The position numbers and the translations under genes are program-made. The notes below the pieces were generated by a model. That model saw nothing but the letters and a program-made list of their open reading frames with translations, did not search any database and was not told the origin of the DNA. Of a stretch of 64,000 nucleotides of DNA, positions 12,746 through 23,943 are shown in pieces. The stretch is from Balaenoptera acutorostrata (Eukaryota > Chordata > Mammalia > Artiodactyla > Balaenopteridae), in the NCBI RefSeq assembly GCF_949987535.1, contig NC_080079.1, positions 51,509,000 to 51,572,999 of the forward strand. The letters are read 5' to 3'. Position 1 is the first letter of the stretch; each line of letters begins with the position of its first letter.

Positions 12746-13747
12746 TATTAACAATCAACTAATGTTCTGTGGGCAAGTTTGTTTTTGGAACTTAATCAAA
12801 GAAGCATCCAGATTTAAGGACTTGATAACAGGTCAGTGCATGTCTTTATGAGGAGTTCAGGGGGGTGGGGACATAGCTTGGTTCATCGCCTGGATGAACT
12901 TGAATTGCAGCATTTATAACTGTGTTTTAGCTTGCTGGGACCCTAGTTCTCCCTATCTCTGTCTTTCAAACTCCTGTGCATCCTTTAAGACTCAGATCAA
13001 ATTACCCTCTCCCTACTTTGCAATACCTATTGATTTCTTCTGTAAACTTTCCTTCTTCCAATACCCCAGAGAACTCAGGCTGTGATTCTTCAGTGGTCCT
13101 TAACTTCTTCTTCTATGTCCTATTTCCCTACCTGGATCTGTAACTCTTGACCATCTATCATTCATTTAGCATCCGTGTACCAAACACCTATGAGGCACTG
13201 GGGGTGCTTATGAGAATTAGAGAGATATGCTCCTAAGCCTCAGCTTATATTATCATGGGTAGGAAATGTGTGCCTGGATTACTAAACTACAGCTAGGGAA
13301 TGATTCTAGGAGCCACTTCAGATCCTCTGCAATTTGCGAGCAAGTTAACTCCCTGCAAACAGAACAGCTCAGCCAGACCCCATTGCTGTGGAATCAGACT
13401 CCATGTTTTAGACGTGAGTCAATTGTTTCCAACAAGTTTATTGATATTTTGCAGAGTTTTGACAGAAGAATGCTTGGGAAAGGGAGTGCTGACACTTAGG
13501 GAGTTATAAAAATAGGTTTAATTACCACTTGCAGCAAATATATCTGAAAACTAAAGGTTAGCGTCTCTACCTTTCTGCATTCCTATCCATCTCTCTTCCC
13601 ACAAATGGATTCTGGTGGATTCAGATGAACTCGTTGCTTGTGCCAGAAAGACCCTATTATCTGTGCCTTCTACCCTGTTATTACACCTCCTTTGCCAGGC
13701 TGGATAATCATCAGGCACCACACAGAGAAGTGAGAAGCAAGGGTTTG

Positions 13748-13800
13748 TGTACACACACACACACACCACATGCACACATACACATACACACACACATATG
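13748..13800. repeat. (CA)n-rich microsatellite, interrupted
   Basis: Alternating C/A with interruptions ('accacatgc', 'catacacatac'). It is imperfect and so likely of low mutability. Confidence 0.9.
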
Positions 13801-14490
13801 CAAAGACAGGGCTGCTGCTTTCATGTGCAGCTCCTGTAGGAGCTCCCAGGGAGAGTCCTTTCAAAACTGGAACATGAAAGCAGAAATGGAGGCAGGAGAA
13901 AATTCAAGCCACCAGAGAGCTTCTTGTGAGGTGTCTTAAATGATGTGTGAGGGCTCATAGAGACAGTAGACTCAGCTTTGGTTCTTTTTACCGCTGTCTC
14001 AAACAGAGGATATGTGCACTGAGGCAACCTGTGTCTTAGAGCTGGTTGAAGAATCCAAAGTGAGTATTGTGCAGTTTCAGAAAGGGGAGGGAACCCTTTA
14101 ATTGTTAGTGATCAGAACTGTGACATAGTTTCCTACAGCCTTGGAGACTGGCTTGTCAGTTACCATGGCAACGAGAGACTGAGGACCAGATGCTGCCTCC
14201 ATCGTGTCTGGCACTACTCCTGGCCAGGTGTAGAGTTGGCCTCCTGGTCAAGAATTGCTGAAGAGCCCACCTTGTGAGGCCAGGGGGTTCTAAACAACCT
14301 CCTCCGTACCCTCAGATCTCTGCTTGTTTGCTGTGGGGCATTGCAAAAACAGTGAGCCACGTGGTTTGTCCTCAGAAGCAAGGAGACTCACATTGTTGAG
14401 TACCTACTGTGTGCCAGGCCCTGCTGTGGATGCCTTATAGACAAAACAAATGACATCTGCCCATGAAATCCCACTTAAAGAGATTGCAAG

Positions 14491-14811
14491 GGCTTCCCTG
14501 GTGGCGCAGTGGTTGAGAATCTGCCTGCCAATGCAGGGGACACAGGTTCGAGCCCTGGTCTGGGAAGATCCCACATGCCGCGGAGCAAGTAGGCCTGTGA
14601 GCCACAACTACTGAGCCTGCGCCTCTGGAACCTGTGCTCCGCAACAAGAGAGGCCGCGATAGTGAGAGGCCCGCGCACCGCGATGAAGAGTGGCCCCCGC
14701 TTGCCGCAACTAGAGAAAGCCCTTGCACAGAAACGAAGACCCAACACAGCCAAAAATAAATAAATAAATAAATAAAATAAAAATAAAGGAATTCCTTTAA
14801 AAAAAAAAGAG
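14491..14811 (+). mobile_element. CHR-type SINE, short subfamily
   Basis: 'ggcttccctggtggcgcagt', 'ggttgagaatctgcc' and 'gaggccgcgatagtgagagg' define the shorter CHR subfamily. The tail is (AAAT)n plus poly-A. A perfect 12-bp duplication 'agagattgcaag' lies at 14479-14490 and 14812-14823. Confidence 0.95.
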
Positions 14812-14823
14812 AGAGATTGCAAG

Positions 14824-17579
14824 AAATTTGAAGCCATTATAAAAAGGATAGCTTCCTCCTTGTCCTCAGGAAGTTGTGTAAAGGTCCCTGGGTTTTACAC
14901 TGTCAAGGTCAATCATAGAAAGATCTCCGTGGACACTCGGAGAACTTGGAACTTCCAGTTCACTTGCTTAGGGATGGTGATTTTTTTTCTGAGCCTGAGA
15001 CACCCCATGCTTGGGGCCCAGCCTTCCTAAATGGCCACCAGCCATTTTTCTCTGATATCTCACCCTGGGCCTAATGTGGATCAGGGATGGGTAGACCACA
15101 AGCCTTTCTTCTGTCACTTCTATATCTACTGGAAGCTTCCTGGCTCAGGCCACTTTGACCACCTCCACTCTCCAAGCCACCGAGGGCTTTCCAGCCAGCC
15201 ATCATTGTCAGTTCACCTGTACTGAAAGAAAATATCTTGGGAGGAAGAACAGCACAAACTTCCTAGAGCATAAGGTATTGCTGACCTCTGTGCGGGTGTG
15301 TGTGGGCAGGGGCATGGCGGAGGGGGGGTACAGGGATAGAAGGAAAGTGCAGAAAAATTGTTCTAATTCTTTCTGATTCTTCTACAATAGTAAAACAAAA
15401 TACAAAAAAAAATCAATATAAAAAATCAATAAAATTATCTTTTCTAACAGCCTTATATATGTAGCATGTTTTGCCAAATTGAGGTTTTCCTGTTTGGTTC
15501 AGTGTTATGTCCTACTGTTTTCAATTAATAATATATCATTAACATTTTATCAGCTCAGTAAATAGCATTTGGGGTAATATTTAATAGCCTTGCAGTAGTC
15601 TGTCACTTGGAGGGATCATAATTTATGTAAATCTTCACCATTTTTGGAAATGTAGGTTAGTTAATGCTATTGCAAATAATACTGCGATCAACTTCATTAT
15701 ACCTAGATCTGCTGATGTCTCTCTGATTTCTTATGATAGTAAAAATATTGTTTCAGGGTATGGGAGCTCCCAAAGAGCTGAGCTCCTTTTTTCAGAGTGC
15801 CTGTCTCATCTCATCCTTATTATGTCTTGTGAACATGAATATAATCTACATAAACAAATATATATTGGTTTTTCATTTTTACCAATATTTGAGATGAAAA
15901 AAGCTCACACTGCCTTGATTTAATTTGCATTTCCTTGCTTATTAGTCAAGTCAAACACTTTGAACATTTATTGGTTGATCATGCCTATTTCTAATTTTGT
16001 GACTTGGTTGCTTCTGTCCTTTGTGCAAATGTATGTCTTTTGTTATATGACTGGATCTTTACAACAGCCCTCTAAGAGATACATTGTTAAGACCAGAGTA
16101 CAGATAATAAAATCGAGGCTCTGAAAAGGTCTAAGGTATGAAGACAAGCTGGAATTTTGAGCTCAAGTTGATCTCATTTCAAAGCCTGTGTTATTTCCAC
16201 GTAGCACTGCTTTTGAACCAGCCCAGCCCTACCTTAATGGGAGATACATTATTGATTTATGTCTAAATTTTAAGGGTCAAAATTTCTGCACCAAAGCAAG
16301 TAAATATTCCAGTTATTCTGTTGGATTAGATCATTTAAATATCTTCGTCAAAACTTGGTTTTGCAACTTAAATAGAATTTTCTATTAACCTTGGTTAGTG
16401 AACAGAAAAGTCATGAAACTTTGCTTAATTTTCATCCAATAGAAGGGAATGAGCAGGGTCAAAAGGCCAATGGAAAAACAACATTAAGTAGCTTTTATGA
16501 TTAAACCGAAAGAATCCTGCTTGTTCAAGGCTCTGGCTCTATTCTATGGGTGTCTTTGATGACCCCCATGTGAAACCCCTCCAAGAAGACTTTCAGGGAA
16601 AGGGTGGGCACCCTCCTTCCTCTTCCACAGAGTGGAAGCATATCCAAATTCTCTTTTCCCCTCAAAGAAGTGTTCCTCACTAAATCCTCTTTCCTTCAAT
16701 TTTGACTCTTCTGGACTTTTTATATCTTCCTTGTGGGTGAAAATTTTTGGAGTCCAGAAATTGATTCTCAGTCATTTCCCTTGGCCCATCTGCATATGCA
16801 CCAGGCACTTCACTATGGAATTTCATATCATTAAAGCTTGGTGCCTCCAAGGGAAATTCCAATTTAGCATAATGGGTCAGTTTAATATAAAATGCCATTT
16901 CCTCCCCCAAATATTGGCTTCAGGAAGAAGGGCTCTATCATCCATTAGATTTTTGTATCTCAGCTCGCATGACACAGCCCTGGGAGGGGTGCATACCCCA
17001 GGTGAGAAGCAGTCACAGCAACTAGGACAGGAAAGTGTGGTGACAATGGGGCATGAAATTATGGACAGTCATCTACTCCAATGACTTGGAGTAGAAGGTG
17101 GCAATATGTGAGGGAGGGTGTGAAGAGATTCGGCTGCATCTCTTGCTACAAGGACTTTGGATTTTATTCTGAGTGAGCTGAGGAGCCACTGGGACATTTT
17201 GAGCTGAGGAGTCATGTGATCTGAATTATGCTTTAGAAGGCCCACCCTGACTTCTGCATTGAAAATACACTGTGTGTGGGGGCGGGGTAGGGGTGAAAAA
17301 AAGTTTAAAAATTAAGGCCTTTAATTAGAGATGATGGTGGCTTGGTCTGGGGTGATATGAGCATAGGAGGTGAGACGTGCTCAGATTTTGAAGGTGGGGC
17401 TGACAGATGTTGCTGACCAAATTGATGTACAAAGAGGGCAAATGACTAGCCCAAGGGCAAACTCCTGGCAAGCATTTAAAGCCGGGAAAGGGAGATGGAT
17501 ATTTTAGGGTGTGAGTGAGGTGAGTGGTAGTTTATGTAGGGTGCTCTGGCTTTGAACCCAGGCATTCTAGCTCAGTTGC
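14824..17579 (+). other. GRID1 intron; AT-rich old repeat material, one MIR
   Basis: About 15370-16040 is AT-rich and resembles a very old interspersed element ('gctattgcaaataatactgc', 'ttaatttgcatttccttgct'), probably LINE-derived, family not assigned. Elsewhere nothing is recognised. Confidence 0.45.
16045..16195 (-). repeat. MIR SINE, antisense, diverged
   Basis: 'acagataataaaatcgaggc', 'tctgaaaaggtctaagg' and 'caaagcctgtgttatttcca' follow the reverse complement of MIR. Confidence 0.65.
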
Positions 17580-20500
17580 TTATACTCTTATTATTTTGCA
17601 AACTTTTTGAAGTATAATTGACATTAAAAATACTGCATAATTTGATGAGTTACAATTTGGAGTTTTGACATATTTACTTGTAAAACTATCACCACAGTCA
17701 TGATAATGCACATTTATATTACCCATGAGAGTTTCTTCATGCCCCTCTGTAATACATTTCTCTCTCCACCTGATCTCAGGCAACCTCTAATCTGTTTTGT
17801 CACTATAGATTACTTTGCATTTTCCAGAATTTTATATCAATGGATTAATAAAGTACAGATTATTCTTTTTTTTCCAGCTTATTTCACGTGGCACAGTGAT
17901 TTTGAGATTCATTTATACTGTTGTGTATATTGATGGTTAATGTTAGTATATGGTGTGAGGCAAGGGTTGAGTTCAATTATTTTATTTTATTTTATTTTTA
18001 CACATGGTTATTTAATTGCTTCTGCACCATTTGTTGAAAATAGTATCTTTTCCCCTTTGAATCCTTTGCTGAAAATCAGTTGGCCTTCAGTATTTGGGTC
18101 TTTTCCTGGACTCTTTATTCTGTTCCATTGGCCTTTATGTTTATCTTCACACCAGTGCCACCCTGTCTTCATACTGCAGCTTTATAGTTAATCCTGAAAT
18201 CAAGTGGAATAAGTTCTCCACATTTTTCTTTTTGAAAAATGTGCTTCCACCCTTTTAGGTCCTCCACATTTTCATAGGGCTGGGACTAGGGTGAGGCAAA
18301 TGAGGCACAAAATTCAAGGAGAAACTCACTCTCAAGTGTGTGCATATATCTCACCCTAGTTCTGGCCTGCATTTCCACACACATTTTATTTTTAAAAAAT
18401 TTTTATTGGAGTATAGTTGATTTCCAATGTTGTGTTAGTTTCAGGTGTACAGCAAAGTGAATCAGTTATACATATATATATATCCACGCTTTTTTAGTTT
18501 CTTTTCCCATATAGGCCATTACAGAGGATTGGGTAGAGTTCCCTGTGCTATACAGTAGGTCCTTATTAGTTATCTGTTTTATATATAGTAGTGTATATAT
18601 GTCAATCCCGATCTCCCAATTTATCCCTCCCTCCTCTTTACCTGGTAACCATAAGTTTTCTACATCTGTAACTTTATTTCTGCTTTGTGGCTAAGTTCAT
18701 TTGTACCCTTTTTTTAGATTCCACATGTAAGTGATATCATATATTTGTCTTTCTCTGTCTGACTTACTTTACTTAGTATGACAGTATTACTCAGCCATAG
18801 AAAAGAATGAAATAATGCCATTTGCAGCAACATGGATGGACCTAGAGATTGTCCACATACATTTTAGAATTAACTTGCCAGTTTCTAGAAAAAGACTTAC
18901 AGAATATTAATTTCAATTGTGTTGAATCTAGAGATACTTTGAGGGACAGCTAAGGTCCTCACAATATTAAGTCTTCTGATCCATGAACAAGGTATATTTT
19001 TTAAAATTTATTGTATCCTTCTGAATTATTTTTAGCAATGTTTTGAAGTGTTAAGTGTACAAAATCTTGTTGTTAAATTCATCCTTACATATCTAATCTA
19101 ATATTTTAATACAGTTGTAGGTGATGTTGCTTTTTCAATTTAAATTTTCAATTGTTTGTTGCTATCATGCAGAAAATACAATTGATTTCTGAATACTATC
19201 CTTGTATCCCACAACCTTGCTAAACTCACTTAGTTCTAGTGGCGTTCATTTGTAGAGTTCCTGGGATTTTCTATGTAGACAATCATGCCATCTGTGAATA
19301 AAGACAGTTTATACTTCTTCCTTTCCAATCTGGGTCTCCTTTATTTCTTTTTCTTGCTCTATTGTACTGGCTAGAACCTCCAGTACAATGCTGAATAGAC
19401 GTAATAAGAGTGGATATCTTTGTCTTTTTCCTGACCTTAGGGGAAAATATTCAGCTTTTCACCATTAATTATGATGTTAGATGCATGTTGATCATAGATA
19501 TCCTTGATTAAGTTCAAGAAGTTTTACTTTTATTCCTGAGGGTTTTAAAAATAATTGGAAGTTGGATTTTGTCAAATGCTTTTTGTGCATCTATTGAGAT
19601 AATCACATTCTTTTTCTTTTCTTTTTCTTTTTTAAAATTCTGTGAATACAGAGAACTAAGGAGATTCCTTTTCAAATGTGAAACCAACCTCACAGGACTG
19701 GAATAAACCTCACTTGATCTTGATGCTTTTGGGTGTTTTTTGAATTGTTGGATTTAAAGTTAGCTAAAGTATTTCAGCTAAAGTATTAGCTAAGATATTT
19801 TAAAGAAGTTTTGTATCTATGTTCACAAGGGATGTTAGTCTGTAGTTTTCTTGTCTTGTAAATCTTTTGTCTGGTTTTGTTATTAGGGTACCACCAGCCT
19901 CCTGGATGGGATGTGTTTACTTATCTTCAATTTTTTTGAAAGGGTTTTGTAGAATTGATATCATATCTTCTTTAAACATATTTTAATTCAAAACATATTT
20001 TGAATTATTTCTTATATTTTTTTCTGTCCCCCCATTTCTCTCTTCTTCATGGACTTAAATGACATGTATATTAAGTTACTTGAAGTTGTTCCACCACTCA
20101 TTATTAGTGCTCTGTTGATTCTTTTCAGTTTTTTTTTTTTTTTTCTTCCTATGATTCATTTTGGAGACTTTTTGTTTCCACACTTTCAAGTTCATTTATT
20201 TTTCTTCTACAGTGTCTAATTTCCTGTTGATTTCATCTAGAGTACTTTTCATCTCAGACACTGCATTTTTATTTGTAGAAATTCGGTTTGTGTCTTTTAT
20301 TTTTCTCCCTATCATGCACAAATTTTCCTCTGTCTTCTGGAACATATGGTGTGCATTTATAATATTTACAATTTCTGTTTTAATGTCCTGTTCTACTAAT
20401 TCTACCATCTGTATTATTTCTGGGCCTGTTTCTATTGACTGATTTTTCTCCTCATTATGGGTTGTATTTTCCTGTTTCTTTTCATGCCTAGTAATTTTTG

Positions 20501-20640
20501 AGTAGATACTAGACTTTGTAAATTTTACATAGTTTGTTGCTTGAATCCTTTTTATTCCTTTAAATACTTCTTTTCCCCCCTGGGACTCAGTTAAGTTACT
20601 TTGGAACATTTTGATTTTTCAAGACTTGCTTTGAAGCTTT
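17580..20640 (-). repeat. Old L1 (L1M-type), antisense, interrupted by a younger L1
   Basis: The + strand reads as the complement of an old L1: the 3' region at 17590-17930, ORF2 complement phrases at 18015-18200 ('ccatttgttgaaaatagtat', 'ctttattctgttccattggc'), resuming after 18866 ('agaattaacttgccagtttc', 'ttgtgttgaatctagagata') and running through 19000-20130 ('tgctttttgtgcatctattg') to an ORF1/5' part at 20150-20640. Phrases either side of 18375-18866 are consecutive in L1, which shows the split. About 100 bp at 18280-18370 is foreign to the L1 and unassigned. Confidence 0.75.
18389..18852 (-). mobile_element. 5'-inverted L1 insertion (twin-primed)
   Basis: 18389-18780 is the antisense 3' end of an artiodactyl/cetacean-lineage L1 ('attggagtatagttgatttc', 'gttccctgtgctatacagta'). 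At about 18780 the orientation flips, and 18781-18852 reads sense L1 ('attactcagccatagaaaag', 'gcaacatggatggacctaga'). The duplication 'ccacacacatttta' (18375-18388) recurs as 'ccacatacatttta' (18853-18866), 13 of 14 identical, so both pieces are one insertion. Confidence 0.88.
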
Positions 20641-21771
20641 GTTAAGCAGGACAAAACCAGTCCTTAGTCTGTTGCCATTTGACCCATTTTTGAGGATTGT
20701 TAAACCCCATCCTTTCAGGTGGTCCTTTCCCTCGTAGTTTCCTCATGCACATATGCTAATCGATACTCAGCTCAAGACTCAAAGGGAACTTTCTACACAT
20801 TTCTAGAGGACTTTTTCTGTGTAGCGCTCTCTTCTCTGGAATTCTGCTTCCTTGGCCTTCTCAAACCCCAAACTCTCTCTTCCACTCATGGAGACCATCA
20901 GGTTCTGCCTAGGTTTCCCCTTCCTCTGCGGCAACCTGGAAAGTCTGTTGGAGCAATAAACTCAGGATTATTTCATTTATTTCTTTTTTCTTGGGTATCA
21001 CTGTTCAGCTATGTCTGTCGTCCCACGTCTGAGAACTATTGTTTCATATGTTTCGTTTGTTTTTTAGTTATTTAAGGTGAGAAGTAAGTTCAACCTGTAT
21101 TAGTCCATCAAGGTCAGCATCTACACACTTAACTACCATGCTGTATATCTCTAGTCTTCTGAATTTATATTCTCAGATTTTTACACTTGGGTCTACAGAA
21201 TTGGATCCAGTTTAGATGTAAGGGCTTTGATGTGTTAAATACAGGCCTATAAACTTCAGAGCCATCCATTCCAGAGCTCTGTGCCGTGCAATTTTATTTT
21301 AAAAACATCTTTGTAATTTGTTTTTGGTAATATTTCTGGATTTTAAATTATAAATGCAATTAAAAATTACAATTTTCTGTCAGCTCCTTGGGGTTAAAAA
21401 AAACACAAGGTGTTAATGTGAAACATAAGGTCTCATTTCCTAGTGGTAGGGATAGTTGTACACAAATAAAAGTGGATTTAAATATTCTTCTGAGGTGAAC
21501 AAATAGGTATTGCAAACAGAATAATTAAGTGGTTTGTAGCAAGCTAGCAAATGAATGCTGTGAAAGATCAGCCACTATTATATTTATTTTTTTTCTTTTT
21601 GAATATCTGCCTGGGGAGTAAGCTGCAAATTAAAGCCTCAACCAGCTTTAAAAGTTTAACAACAGAATGAAAGCATTGGCTTTGTGTTATAGAGATAGTT
21701 ACTTAGGTCAGAGCTTTAAAAGTTTAAATTTTTGAGGTCCTCATTTTTTGTGTGTGTGGAATTCTGAAGAA

Positions 21772-21864
21772 CTCCATCCTTCCATCCCTCCCTTTCTCTC
21801 TCTTCTTCCCTCCCTCTTTTCTTCTCTCTTTTTCCTCCCTCATTCCCTTCCTTCCTTCCTTCAT
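21772..21864. repeat. (TTCC)n/(TC)n pyrimidine tract
   Basis: Almost uninterrupted T/C on the + strand, ending in four 'ttcc' units. It forms a mirror-type polypurine/polypyrimidine run. Confidence 0.85.
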
Positions 21865-22554
21865 AAGTATTTGCTAGGCTTGGTGCTCAGCGCTAGGAAG
21901 GCAGCAGAATATGAGAGATCTATGCCCTGTCCTGGAGGAGCAAGTTCTGGTTCCAGCTCCAGCAAAGATGCAGCGCTAGACAAACACCTGCAGTTTCCTC
22001 CAGTGCAGGGAACACTGAGAATTCATAGTGCCCCAGATCTGGATCAGAGTTGTGGGTACACAACAAAGGACCAGAGGATCTGAATAAATGGAGTTTCTTT
22101 ATGTGGCTCTTGAGACCCCCTTTCCGGGGTGAATTCTGTGCTGCTCTGCTGGAGGCATAGGATTGCATGAAGGGCCACTTCTCTGCCTGTGACTGCAGAG
22201 TCCTGTTACATGGAAAATTTCTACTCAGACTCTGCCCCGAGTTATTGAACTGGGCAGACTTTGATTTGTCCTGCTCTCCAAATGGCAGACCAAACTATTT
22301 TTAGCCTGTCCCTACAGTTATTTTAGTGCTTTTAATGCCCAGGTCCAGACCTACAGAAATATACATTTCAGGTCCAACTTAGAGCATATTTCAGGAATAT
22401 CACATCTGAAAAAGAGAGGGTAAGATTAGCAAACGCTGAACCACTTCTGGGAATTGTTTTGACTTACCTTAGATGCTCTAAGTTCACTGGAATTAAGGGA
22501 AACTGTATGAGTAGAGGTGGGTGACATGGGGTTGTAAGAATTCAGAACTTGCAA

Positions 22555-22695
22555 GGTTGGAGGAAGCAGGAAGGCTGAAGAAGATGGAGGGAAAAGAGGG
22601 GGGCAGGATGAAGAGGGAGAGACAGGAGACAGTGGAAATAGGAGAGGAGAAAGTGAAAATTAGAGACAGGAAGGAAAGGAGAGGAGAGAAAGGGT
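22555..22695. repeat. GA-rich purine tract
   Basis: Mostly A/G on the + strand with scattered pyrimidines ('gaggaagcaggaaggctgaa', 'aggaaaggagaggagagaaa'). Confidence 0.7.
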
Positions 22696-23634
22696 GGATG
22701 ACTCTCACCGATAGCCCACTCAAGCTGTCATCCGTAAATAACCAGCCAATCAGAGGAGCTTTAGGGACTGTCCCCAGTAAATGCTGGGGACATGTGTGTG
22801 TCCCCTGGCTCATTGGAGGGCAGATATCCACCTTGTGCTTATGGCCAAATAAAATTGAATAAAATGTGATGAAATAAAAACTCAATTAAATGAAATAGAA
22901 TAAAAGAGCCACTAAAAATGCAAAGCTCTGGGCAAATTTAACCTTCTCAGGCAAGATGGAAGATTCTCCTGGTAAACGAGCAGGCCTGGGGAGGGTTTCC
23001 CAGAACTTCACAGAGAGCCTGAGGGGAAGTCCGTCCAGCCCTCTGGCCACAGGCAGCTGCAGGTCTTTAGGGAACAAGTTCAGCTGCTTATTGCTGGCTG
23101 GTCTGACTGGACCGTTCATGGGAATGGGCTGTGATGGAGGAGGTGGGGTGGGGGAGAGCCCTGCCACCTGTACCACTTGGCAACCCGAGTATAAAGGGGC
23201 AGGAAGAGTGTGGGCTTGTAATCAGAAACTGTTTGTGCCATTTATAAAAATAAAAGAAGCCATACAAATTTTCAATCAGTGGGCCATTTTAGAGAAAATG
23301 ATGGAGTGGTTGAGTCCAGTCAAGTATATGCTGGTGTCTCTTGGAGATGAGGAGCAGGAAAGAACTCAAAGCAAATTGGGGTGGTCAGCTATGGGCTCCT
23401 TTAGGGGTGAGGAAGAGGCTGCAGGAGCAATGGGGTGACAGGAAGGGCAGGAAAAGGGCTGCTCTGGCTTGCTTGGAGGCCAGGCTGGCGCGGGTCTTCT
23501 GTTGGCCTTCTAAGGTTGTAGAAAGAGCTTTAGTTTTTGAGTTAGAAGGATAAGCAGTACTTGCTGCAAAACTTTGTGCTAGAAGTGTTGGATCCCATTG
23601 AATTAAAGTCACTGAATTAAGTCAAAAACCCTGG

Positions 23635-23770
23635 AAGTACTGTTATCCCATGTACTTGATGACACTCAAAGGAATTAAGTGCCTTGTCCAAGTTACAGAG
23701 CCAGGAAGAGGAGAAGCCATGGACAGAACCCAAACCCATCTGATTCCAGATGCTACAGCCTCTTCACTTC
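23635..23770 (-). repeat. MIR SINE, antisense
   Basis: 'gtgccttgtccaagttacag', 'agccaggaagaggagaagcc' and 'gattccagatgctacagcct' correspond to the reverse-complement MIR 5' half. Confidence 0.7.
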
Positions 23771-23787
23771 ACTGTATAATATCTTAG

Positions 23788-23943
23788 ACCAGAGCTTCTC
23801 AAACATAACATGCCTATGAATCACCTGGGGCTGGTGTCAAAATGCAGATTCTGGTTAGATAGGTCTGGGAGGAGTCTGAGAGTCTGCATTTCTAACAAGC
23901 TGGCAGTGATGCTGATTCTTTTGGTCCCTGGGCCACATTTGGA
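23788..23943 (+). mobile_element. MER5A-like hAT DNA transposon remnant
   Basis: 'agcttctcaaacataacatg', 'aatcacctggggctggtgtc', 'gcatttctaacaagctggca' and a closing 'ggccacatttgg' match the non-autonomous MER5A element in order. It carries no coding capacity. It abuts the MIR just upstream. Confidence 0.8.

Larger units (their letters stand above)
12193..14478 (+). other. GRID1 intron with one MIR and a CA-rich tract
   Basis: Apart from the MIR and the microsatellite listed separately, I recognise nothing here. The last 80 bp before the next SINE ('gagtacctactgtgtgccagg') resemble an old MIR/L2-class repeat. Open frames are short and unsupported. Confidence 0.5.
20641..23634 (+). other. GRID1 intron with low-complexity tracts
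   Basis: No exon or clear interspersed repeat is seen. A pyrimidine-rich tract lies at 21772-21864 and a purine-rich tract at 22555-22695, followed by an A/T-rich 'aataaaa'-type stretch at 22846-22912. Open frames in the tracts are composition artefacts. Confidence 0.5.

Noticed and set aside
14491..14560. tRNA gene suggested by A and B boxes
   Set aside because: The boxes belong to tRNA-derived CHR SINEs; there is no cloverleaf with a matching 3' stem and the unit repeats with SINE bodies.
14435..14837. Open frames in both directions across SINEs (also near 34101, 45883 and 59557)
   Set aside because: The same peptide phrases recur at each CHR SINE copy, showing they are SINE read-through.
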